Shown piece after piece: positions 55,954-64,000 of a stretch of 64,000 bases of DNA. Within the stretch, counting starts at the first letter, position 1. Every line of letters begins with the position of its first letter. The stretch comes from Clarkia xantiana subsp. parviflora (lineage: Eukaryota; Streptophyta; Magnoliopsida; Myrtales; Onagraceae). The stretch is from contig JAPTYO010000013.1 of NCBI GenBank assembly GCA_036873135.1, forward strand, positions 22,565,901-22,629,900, written 5' to 3'. The translations under genes were made by a program, and so were the position numbers. Under the pieces are notes generated by a model. It made no database searches. It saw only the letters and a program-made list of their open reading frames with translations, and had not been told where the DNA came from.

Positions 55954-56889
55954 TGTAAACACCTAATTTTGGTACGCGCGACACGTATATAACACGTTCA
56001 AAAATGTTATGTGTAACGCGTTTAAAAATGGAAATATTTAAATATGGAAGGTCACGGGGTTGCTAAAAATAGGCTTAGTTTATATTTGGATAGTGTAGAT
56101 GCATTTAATATTTTGTAATATTCAGAAAATATATGATATATATTTATGGCAATATGCAATAAATATATATTCATAATTTTCGGAATTAATTAGTGTATAT
56201 TAGGGAAAATATTATTTTCCTAATTTTAGGTTTTAATCTAGCTATTAAAATACCCATTGTCAATGTAAAAACACACAACCATCAATAATATTACTATCAG
56301 ATTTCGAAATTCGTGTAAATCTTTCCTGTAGTGTAAAGTTTTTTTTTTCTTTTTTTTTTTTCTTCACACCAGTGGCATCCCTGACTACCAGAAACCGCCG
56401 CCCGACGTCGCCGGCGACCGGCCCGTCGCCTGGCCCTCCTCTCACCAGCTCCCCCACCGGCCACCACTCCAATCAGCCCCAAAACCGGCGACCGCCCCGC
56501 GCTCCGCCCTCTCGCTTCGTTCCCGCCGGTGAACCCCTACGGCGCCCGTCACCGCCAGAAGCTCGCTGCCATCCCTGCTGCTCGCCTGCCTGCCAGACCA
56601 TAGCCCGTCCGCCGGAGGTCGTCGTCTCGCCAGCTTCACCACCGCTCCTTCTCTCTCTCATCTCTTTCTCTCTCATCTCCCCCTCCCTCTAATCTGTGAT
56701 CCCGTCCGCCACGCTTGGCCATCTCCAGTCGCCGGCCCACCACGTCGTTCGCCGGAGTCACCACCAGGTTGCTCCTGCCGTGCCGATCAGAAGGTCGCCG
56801 GGTTTCGTCGCGCCGCCGCCGGTTGCTTGCTCAGCCATCCCCCTCCGGTCTTCTACAGGTGAGTCTGTTAAGTTTTTTATTTTATTTTA

Positions 56890-56920
<31 letters not shown>

Positions 56921-57471
56921 CTGTTATTATATTATTATTATTATATTATATTTAATTAGATGTTCAAATGTAATTAGATAAATTTGATTAGGTAGAATGT
57001 TTAATTATTTAAGTTGTATGTATGATTGAATATGTATTAAGTTGTGTATGTATTTAAACATGTTAGATAATTTTGGGCTTTAGATTTTGTCCTAATTAGG
57101 ACTTATAGATTATAATTAATTTTTAGATTTGGGATTATATTTGATAATATCTTTTGCATATGATGAAATTTGATTAGTTTTGACATTGTTAGATTAATTT
57201 AGTGTAATGTATGTATAAACAATAAAATTGGCAAATTTGTGAATTGAGTACCAAAAGGGCGTGAATAATTCCATGAGTTTTAATTCGTAACAGAACCCCC
57301 GAACTCGTATTTCTGATCGTAGATTGATTTAATACCTAGGTGTTTAATTAGTTATTCGCTTAGGTAATTTAGGATTCTACTTAGCCTAATAATTAACTAG
57401 TGACGACTCTTTTCAAAATTGCACGTTTTCAAAACGTATTTCGCCGTAGATCGGATTTTTAGGGTCTGACA
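55954..57471 (+). repeat. 5' LTR of element E (1.5 kb)
   Basis: First 400 bases AT-rich; then a GC-rich block (56,370-56,860, many GCCGGCGACC-like words, homopyrimidine runs), a (TTA)n tract at 56,880-56,950, and a T/A-rich remainder. Apparent proline/arginine-rich ORFs in the GC block are open on several frames and have no recognised domain. The TATA position is degraded here (CTATTAAAAT at about 56,239) but intact in the 3' LTR. Confidence 0.9.
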
Positions 57472-57492
57472 ATTTGGCGACTCTGCTGGGGA
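57472..57492 (+). other. Primer binding site of element E
   Basis: ATTTGGCGACTCTGCTGGGG follows the LTR. TGGCGACTC-type sites are known to me from Ogre/Tat-group elements, where tRNA-Arg has been proposed as primer; the assignment here rests on that memory. Confidence 0.7.
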
Positions 57493-57939
57493 AGTTTAGA
57501 GGGTTCGGGCTCATTATATTCGCTTATTTGCCATGTTTTTGTTATTTAATTTAGTTATTTTTTTTCTTTATTAATCTAACTTTTTTTTTCTTTTTTACAG
57601 GTACAAAGTGTAGAATTTAAACTAACTTTTTTTCTTTTTGTGGCATTGTTTGAATTCGCACACACCACTTTAGTGTAATATCCAAAATGCTTAAAACCCA
57701 GGGTAATTAAGAACCCCGGATAGTTAGTAAGGGTACTACCGGCGGCCGAGCCACCGGAACGACTTAGAACAACTCCACTCGCTTGTGAACGTCATGTGAT
57801 CCCTATGATGGGGAGAGGAAACCGCATTGTCGGGAGCCTATCAGTGGAACCTACCTTGTAGAGCAAAGCCACACCTTTTTTTTTACACCCCTAACATGTT
57901 TTTGTCCATGTTTTTTTTGTTGTAAATGTTATCAGGTAA
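57493..57939 (+). other. Leader of element E
   Basis: T-rich stretch ending CTTTTTTACAG at about 57,600, which looks like a splice acceptor, followed by GC-balanced non-coding sequence (57,660-57,880). No ORF. Confidence 0.45.
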
Positions 57940-58900
57940 ATAACTTTTATTTCTCGTGCATTCATCTCATTGCATTTTTTTAAAAAAAACAAAAAAACAA
58001 AAAAACTTTTTTTTTTAGCTAAGTAGTTATTCACTTAGTTGTAGAAATTTTATTTTCAAACATGCATTTCGTATGCATTGTTTTTTTTTAAAAAAAAAAC
58101 CCTCTTACCTGAATTTTTTATTTTAAACATGCGTTTCATACGCATTATTTTAAAAAAAAACTCTTCAGGTAAGTTGTAATTTTGGTTAGCGCGTCGCGTA
58201 TGAAATAAACATTTTAGGAAAAATTGTGATTCCTCTTTAGCTATTAGAGCTTCTAATTTCGAACGTGCATTCCACATGCATCATTTCAAAAAAACTTTTT
58301 ACCTGAATTGTTTTATGTTTAAATAATGCATCAAATATGCATTAATTAAAAAAACTTTTTAGATAAATCGTAAGCTCTCTTAGTTTTAGGGCTCTTTGTT
58401 TAAAAAACCTTTTACCTGATTTTTTTTAATCAAAAGACGTGCATCTCATATGCATTATTTTCGAAAAAAAACATTTCAGGTAAATTGTAATTTTTCTTAA
58501 TTGTAGAACTTTTATTTTTAAGTTTGCATCTTGTATTTATTTTTGTGCAGCTCATATGCATTCTTTTCTAAAAAAACTTTTCACCTGAATTTTTATTTTT
58601 GAGCAACTATGATGCATTGATTTTTTTTCCCTCTTTAAAAAAAATTAGGTAGCTTGTAAGTTTCTTAACTGTACAATTTTCATCTCATGTACATCTCATA
58701 GGCATTGTTTTAGGAAAAACGAATCTTTTTTGATAGATTGTAAATCTTCTCTTAGTTGTTGAGCTTTTTATTCCAAACATGCATTGCATTTGCATTTGTT
58801 TTTATAAAAAAAACTATACCTGGATTTTTCATTTTGTACATATGTATTATTCAGGTAAACTGGTTGTAAGTTGTAAATTTATTAGCAGTAGAACTTTAAC
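57940..58900. repeat. Degenerate hairpin repeats with ATGCAT and ACCTGAA words
   Basis: Six to eight degenerate units of about 110-200 bp. Each has a short palindromic pair such as CATGCGTTTCATACGCATT or ATCTCATATGCATT, a T-run/A-run, then ACCTGAATTTTT; alternate units have CAGGTAAGTTGTAA, the inverse of the ACCTG word. No coding capacity. Confidence 0.7.
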
Positions 58901-60059
58901 TTTCGAGCATGCATGAGCATTTAAAAAAATTCAAAGTGTCATTCAGTTTATCCAAGGTGTTACACTTTTTCGACAAGATCTTCATTTCAACATTCGCATG
59001 AGCTAGTGTTTTAAAAAAGAGATTTGATTCTATTATTTCTTAAAAAAATAGTCTAACTGAGCAGTTGAGTGCGACTACTTCGACGAGGTCGCAACCACGT
59101 GAAATGCGAATGCTTCAAAAAACTTCCATGCCAAAATTCCACCTACCATGTGTGGAATTCATACGCGTCCCCGAACCAAGCCGTACATCCATTTTACGGT
59201 GAGGTTTAAACCGGTCAGTGGTAACCAATGGGCATCTCACATTGAGATCAGACATGTCCGAAGATGGAAAATATCAAGAGATCATTGAGCGTCCCCAGAA
59301 GATTAATATGCCGATCAATGAGCATTTAAGATGTCAAGCAAATGAAACATTAATTTTGGTGTCTTCCGTCAAAGGTCCAGGGGAATTTACTTTGCGGCAG
59401 GTGTATATAAGTTATGTTTTCTAGATGGAACAGGAAAATCAGGACATGCAGCAGGTCCATTCACATATAGAGAAAATTTACATTAAAGATGTCAGACACC
59501 CAGGTAAGAGAAGTCGTGATCAATTTTCTCCCCGAAATTTGATTTTTTTTTTTTCCTTGCTCATTGTGCAGCTCGGATAATCATCCAAATAAAAGCCTCT
59601 GAAGAGCACATTTCGTGCACGGCCCTTTGCTCGCCAACCATTCTTGTGTCAGTTTCCGAATTTATCTCGCGCAATATCTGTGCCCCAATGCGGACTACTC
59701 CACGTCATCCGTGTGTGATCCTCAACCGAGTCATACATTCGTCATGCAGCGAAGTCTAAACTCGTCAGTACTAACCGTGGGGCATCCCCAAATAAGATTG
59801 AGCAATAGCCGGGGCACTTGAGAAGCCGATAGAAGACATCATTGCCTATGTCATCCATTGTCGTAGGGTTAATCCAGGGCGTCGACACGACCAATATATT
59901 TTGACTCAATCACTTGAGTCCTTCTCAAGAAGATGTTTTGAATTAAAAAATTTCAATTTGCCACTAGGGGCATGTACATAATTATTGTTGATTATTTTCG
60001 TTAAATTTTCTTTTTCAAAAAAAAAAAGAAGCAAAAAAGCAAAAAAAAAAAAATCATTT
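58901..60059 (+). other. Unique middle section of element E
   Basis: Mostly non-coding. Two segments (59,190-59,260 and 59,740-59,810) share words such as GTGGTAACCAATGGGCATC and GTACTAACCGTGGGGCATC, suggesting an ancient duplication. Poly-A tracts lie near 60,018-60,050. No protein recognised. Confidence 0.4.
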
Positions 60060-60775
60060 TCTTTAGGGTCACAGCCGCCCTTTAATCGGCTACAGAAAAA
60101 TAAAGAGAGTTTTTATGTAAATTTTGTGAGAGCAGTGAAAAATTAAAAGGGTCACAGTTGTCCCTAAATCAACTACAGATAAAAAGGGTCACAGTCTTCC
60201 CTAAAACGACTATAAAGAAAGGGCCACAACCACCCTTCAAATGGCTACAAATAAAGAGCGCTCCTGCAACATCAAAAGCAGGAAGTAGGTGAAAGGGCTA
60301 CAGCCACCCTCCAAACGGCTACGAATAAAAAAGTGACCCCACGAACCCTGTGAGGGCATAAAAAGGGCCACAGCCACCCTTAAAATGGCTACACAAAAAG
60401 AGTGATCTCGCGAACCCGGTGAGGGCGGGAAAATAAAAGAAAGGGTCACAGTCGTCCCTCAAACGGCTACAGTCAAAAGAGCGATCCCGAAACATCGATG
60501 GCGGATATTAAGTGAAAGGGCCACAACCACCCTCAAAATGGTTACATACAAAGAGTATTTCCCGGATCAGAGACGGGGAATGAAGGGCCACAGCCACCCT
60601 CCAAATGGCTACAATCAAAAGAGCTCCCGCAACATCGAAGACGGTGAGAAAAGGGCCACAGCCACCCTCCAAAGGGCTACAAATACTCCTGCATCGTGGC
60701 GGAAAATAAAGTACGGGTCACAGCCACCGTTTGATCGGCTACCATATAAAGAGTGCTTCCGCTAGGTTGAAAACT
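60060..60775. repeat. GGGYCACAGCCACCCT minisatellite
   Basis: About 12-13 units of 40-75 bp. Each starts GGGCCACAGCCACCCTCCAA or a close variant and continues ATGGCTACA and an A-rich linker with AAAGAG. AGCC...GGCT within each unit can pair. Confidence 0.88.
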
Positions 60776-60894
60776 CGAAAGGGCGACCTAGGCAAAATCA
60801 GGAAATGAGAGGCATGGTTGCAAGTTCAGGAATTGCAAACATGGCAAAAGGAGAGAAAATAAAAAGCTGAGGGGCACGGTCGGAAATCTCTCAA

Positions 60895-61012
60895 TCGGCC
60901 GTGGAAAAAGGAGAGAAAAAAGAGAAATTCTCAACAAACAAAAAAAGAGAAGAAGAAAAAAGAAAAAAGAAAAAAAAAAAAAAAAAAAAAAAGAAAAAAG
61001 AGAAAAAGATCC
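60895..61012. repeat. Purine (A/G) tract
   Basis: Almost pure A/G for about 100 bases (AAAGAAAAAAGAAAAA and longer A runs), between two minisatellites. Confidence 0.9.
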
Positions 61013-61084
61013 CGCTAGGTTGTCGCACAATGCACAATTTAGGAAAAAATTAGGGACAAACACTCATGCGCAAGCGTATTTTCT

Positions 61085-61430
61085 ACGACACAACGTCTTC
61101 CAAACGGCAAGCGGGACTGTTACAGTATGTTCTCGCGATTCACCATTCAAGGACGAGTAGGACTGTTACAGTCTGTGCCTATGAGTCAAATTCACGGCAA
61201 GCGAGACGGTTACAGTTTGCTCTCACAAGTCGCATTCCAAAGATGAGTAGGACTGTTACAGTCTGTTCCTACGAGTCAACTTCATGACAGGCGGGACGGT
61301 TACAGTCTGCTCTCGCGAGTCACCATTCAAGGATGAGTAGGACAGTTACAGTCTGTTCCTACAAGTCAATTTCACGGCAAACGGGACGGTTACAGTCTGT
61401 TCCTACAAATCAACCGACAATCGGGATCTG
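61085..61430. repeat. GGACTGTTACAGTCTG minisatellite
   Basis: Seven to eight half-units of 40-50 bp built on GGGACGGTTACAGTCTG and TAGGACTGTTACAGTCTG, alternating with CTCGCGAGTCACCATTCAAG and CCTACGAGTCAA-type linkers; two half-units form a higher-order unit of about 90 bp. Confidence 0.88.
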
Positions 61431-61494
61431 AAGTTGTCCAGCTTTTTGAGAGTCACCCCCGACGAACGAAGTCTTAGTATTCATCCCTCGCAAG

Positions 61495-62205
61495 TCACGC
61501 CACTAGAGGCACTTCTCCAACGGACGCCACTAGAGGCTCTTCTCCGATACACGCCACTAGAGGCTTTTCCTTATCGCTCGCCACTGGAGGCATTATCGAT
61601 TAAGGTTTTACTTTATTGCACGCCACTGGAGGCTTTTCCTTATCGCTCGCCACTGGAGGCGTCATCGACTAAAGGTTTTACTTTATTGCACGCCGCTGGA
61701 GGCTTTTTCTTGTCGCTCGCCATTGGAGGCATCGTCGATCAAGATTTTATTTTACTGCACGCCACTGGAGGCTTTACTTTCCGCATGCCACTGGAGGCTT
61801 TACTTTTCTGCACGCCACTGGAGGCTTTACTTTTTCGCACGCCACTGGAGGCTTTACTTTCTACACTACCAATGGAGGCACCGCCAACAGGGGCACCGCC
61901 GACAGAGGTTCTATTTTCTGCACTACCAATGGAGGCACCGCCAACAGGGGCACCGCCGACGGAGGTTCTATTTTCCGCACTACCAATGGAGGCACCGCCA
62001 ACAGGGGCACCGCCGACGGAGTTTTTATTTTCTGCACTACCAATGGAGGCACCGCCAACAGGGGCACCGCCGACGGAGGTTCTATTTTCTGCACGACCAA
62101 TGGAGGCACCGCCAACAGGGGCATCGTCGACCAAGGCTTTACTTTTCTGCGCCACCAATGGAGGCACTGTCAACAGGGGCACCGCCGACAAAAGTTTAAC
62201 TTTTT
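61495..62205. repeat. CGCCACTGGAGGC and 57-bp minisatellites
   Basis: 61,495-61,866: units of about 30-60 bp with CGCCACTGGAGGCTTTTACTT-like sequence. 61,868-62,150: about five units of exactly 57 bp, starting ACCAATGGAGGCACCGCC and ending GTTCTATTTTCTGCACT. Because 57 is divisible by three and units lack stops, the array reads as a repetitive protein on several frames of both strands (for example 61,434-62,216 on plus). I regard these ORFs as by-products. Confidence 0.92.
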
Positions 62206-62336
62206 CGCATCGTTAATAAAGCCAAATTCCACCTTGGAGACTTGAAGACCCGGAAGAAGATATACTTCCTAGCCAAAATTAGTGTTTACTCGTCTTTGGA
62301 CAAACCCCCTCGAATGCATTCTACGGGAGTCCGTCC

Positions 62337-62350
62337 AAAGAGGGGCAAGC
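62337..62350 (+). other. Polypurine tract of element E
   Basis: AAAGAGGGGCAAGC lies directly before the 3' LTR. Confidence 0.8.
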
Positions 62351-63154
62351 TGTAAACACCTAATTTTTGTACGCGCGACACGTATAGAACACGTTCAAAA
62401 ATGTTATGTGTAACGCGTTTAAAAATGGAATATTTAAATATGGAAGGTCACAGGGTTGCTAAAAATAGGCTTAGTTTAAATTTGGATAGTGTAGATGCAT
62501 TTAATATTTTGTAATATTCAGAAAATATATGATATATATTTATGGCAATATGCAATAAATATATATTCATAATTTTCGGAATTAATTAGTGTATATTAGG
62601 GAAAATATTGTTTTCCTAATTTTAGGTGTTAATCTAGCTATAAAAGGACCCCTTGTCAATGTAAAAACACACAACAATCAATAATATTACTATCAGATTT
62701 TGAAATTCGTGTAAATTTGTCCTGTAGTGTAAAGTTTTTTTTTCTTCACACCGGTGGCTGCCCTGACTACCAGAAACCGCCGCCCGACGTCGCCGGCGAC
62801 CGGCCCGTCGCCTGGCCCTCCTCTCACCAGCTCCCCCACCGGCCACCACTCCAATCAGCCCCAAAACCGGCGACCGCCCCGCGCTCCGCCCTCTCGCTTC
62901 GTTCCTGCCGGTGAACCCCTACGCCGCCCGTCACCGCCAGATCCTCGCCGCCATCCCTGTTGCTCGCCTGCCCGCCAGACCATAGCCCGTCCGCCGGAGG
63001 TCGTCGTCTCGCCAGCTTCACCACCGCTCCTTCTCTCTCTCCTCTCTTTCTCTCTCATCTCCCCCTCCCTCTCATCTGTGATCCCGTCCGCCACGCTTGG
63101 CCATCTCCAGTCGCCGGCCCACCACGTCGTAGATCGGATTTTTAGGGTCTGATA
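62351..63154 (+). repeat. 3' LTR of element E, internally deleted
   Basis: Matches the 5' LTR to about 63,130 (5' LTR position about 56,748), then jumps to AGATCGGATTTTTAGGG, which is about 57,447 in the 5' LTR. Roughly 700 bases are missing, with CGT shared at the break. CTATAAAAGG at 62,638-62,647 is an intact TATA box. Confidence 0.9.
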
Positions 63155-63668
63155 GGGCCAGACCCAATTCCCATGTGACATGGGTGGCCCAAAATTGGGC
63201 CTCCCACCCACATAGTAGTTTGGCCGAAACCCTAATAGTAGGGATGAGGATTTTCTCCTCCTCCCACTATATAAGGAAGTCTTGGGGTCACTCCCAAGAC
63301 ACACCTTGATCACAACTCCTCCTAAGTTGTGATTTGAGAGAAATCCCTTTCTCTCTATAATGAGTTTCGGCCGCCCCCCCCCCCCCCCTAACACCACCAT
63401 TGGTGTGCCAAATTGCTTCTGAGCGTTCAGTCCGAGGTTCTGTCCCCGTTGAAGAATCGATCAGAAGATTTGCTGTGGAGCTTATACCGCATAGGACTTC
63501 TTCTCACGAAGAACTTGTACGGGTTCCGACCGGAGGATCAGAACTCCCTCCACAACTTTCTTGGGCAGGAATGCTATTGAGGTATGTGTACATTATTCCG
63601 CTGCGTAATTAGATTACTTACTAGTACACGTTTAGCATTCCGTAGTATTACGTCCCCATATTCCAACA
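63155..63668 (+). repeat. 3' LTR of element D, second part
   Basis: Resumes with GGGCCAGACCC and matches the 5' LTR to its end ATTCCAACA. It contains a run of about 14 C (63,375-63,388) where the 5' LTR has six. Confidence 0.92.
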
Positions 63669-64000
63669 TATAGTGCGGCGTCGGGGCAAAGCATTAATTT
63701 GGGGAAATCCGGTATTTTCTTTGGATCTAATGTGGATGACACAACTTAGAGGAATATTGGTGCTATTTTGGGCATGAATGCGGTTGAAAATGCAGGGAAC
63801 TATTTGGGCCTTCCAACTGTCTGGGGTCGGTCTAAGAGAGAAGCACTTGGTTTCCTCAAAGATCGAATTGCAAATAAATTTCATGGATGGAAGAATATCC
63901 TCCTTACACCGGCAGGTAAAGAGGTCTTAATCAAGGCGGTCGTGACGGCAATTCCAACTTATTCGATGGCTCTTTTCAAATTACCCAAGAATTGGTGTGA
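63669..64000 (+). pseudogene. LINE ORF2 reverse transcriptase, continuation
   Basis: YSAASGQSINLGKSGIFFGS resumes the LINE RT after FADDS of the left part. GNYLGLPTVWGRSKREALGF and LTPAGKEVLIKAVVTAIPTY follow, standard motifs of plant LINE RT just after the palm. One stop near 63,750 and a frame change are present. It runs off the window. Confidence 0.88.

Larger units (their letters stand above)
55954..63154 (+). mobile_element. Element E: non-coding LTR retrotransposon (LARD-like) with minisatellites
   Basis: 5' LTR 55,954-57,471 and 3' LTR 62,351-63,154 share ends TGTAAACACCTAA and GGGTCTGACA (TGATA at the right). GGGCC at 55,949-55,953 and 63,155-63,159 is a perfect 5-bp target duplication. 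The 4.9-kb interior has no gag or pol; it consists of a leader and several unrelated tandem-repeat arrays. The primer site resembles that described for Ogre/Tat elements. It must be mobilised in trans. Confidence 0.93.
48076..63668 (+). mobile_element. Element D: defective Ty1/copia retrotransposon, host of element E
   Basis: 5' LTR 48,076-48,651 (its first roughly 30 bases are missing); primer binding site; 4.5 kb without recognisable coding; RT-RNase H remains (53,170-54,765); polypurine tract; 3' LTR 55,855-55,953 continued at 63,155-63,668 after element E. It is inserted in the LINE RT. The right flank continues the LINE at once (TATAGTGCG); at the left a short deletion removed the LTR tip and some LINE sequence, so no target duplication remains. 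LTRs agree at about 95% by eye. Confidence 0.9.

Noticed and set aside
56260..56692. Proline/arginine-rich ORFs in the GC block of the E LTR (also 62,634-63,152)
   Set aside because: GC-rich DNA leaves several frames open on both strands; no start context, domain or conservation supports a protein.
60060..61430. CRISPR-like array
   Set aside because: Repeats and spacers are not uniform, the DNA is plant nuclear, and the arrays lie inside a retrotransposon with clear LTRs.
61434..62216. Plus-strand ORF of 260 residues rich in PLEALL and MEAPPTGAP repeats
   Set aside because: A by-product of the 57-bp and related repeats; several other frames over the same bases are equally open.

Overview
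This is nuclear DNA of a flowering plant. The evidence is intron-rich genes with GT-AG splice sites whose products belong to plant families (a TIGR01589-type protein, an EFR3/SEMI-ROLLED LEAF 2-like protein, a SAP11/SAP16-like zinc-finger pseudogene and a RING-H2 protein), surrounded by plant LTR retrotransposons, an L1-type LINE, a SINE and MITEs. The species cannot be named from the sequence. Host genes occupy about 17.0-32.4 kb; nearly everything else is transposon.

Left arm (1-15.4 kb). Element A (about 1 to 9.1 kb, minus strand, left end outside the window) is a Tat-type Ty3/gypsy retrotransposon without reverse transcriptase or integrase. Its sense ORF reads gag, protease, then a second partial gag. 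A long minisatellite follows, then an antisense spliced gene of the 'putative gypsy-type transposase' family (PF04195 as I recall it). A hAT-like MITE and an orphan CACTA end come next. Element C (10,812-15,045, plus strand) is an old chromovirus that has lost its integrase. It sits inside a LINE-type RNase H relic.

Gene island (15.8-32.5 kb). Two MITE-like elements lie just upstream of the TIGR01589-type gene (plus strand, one apparent 1-nt frameshift). The EFR3-like gene follows on the minus strand with 17 coding exons that join into one frame of 1026 residues; it uses one GC-AG intron and carries a SINE in intron 1. Then come a broken SAP11/16-like gene, a long-TIR MITE, relics of a Tat LTR and of a copia RT, and a single-exon RING-H2 gene with a long acidic repeat.

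Nested transposon tower (33.2-64 kb). An L1-type LINE begins near 33.2 kb and runs off the right edge. Element B (34,017-45,371), a nearly complete Tat retrotransposon with two RNase H domains and its own antisense spliced gene, is inserted in LINE ORF1. Element D (about 48,076-63,668), a Ty1/copia element whose only recognisable coding part is RT-RNase H, is inserted in the LINE RT. Element E (55,954-63,154), a non-coding retrotransposon with 1.5-kb LTRs and several unrelated tandem-repeat arrays, is inserted in the 3' LTR of D with a perfect GGGCC target duplication. Removing E, D and B restores a continuous LINE.

The most unusual signals are the gag-protease-gag polyprotein of A, the antisense spliced gene shared by A and B, and the protein-free, minisatellite-packed element E. 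All calls are from reading by eye; no database search was run.
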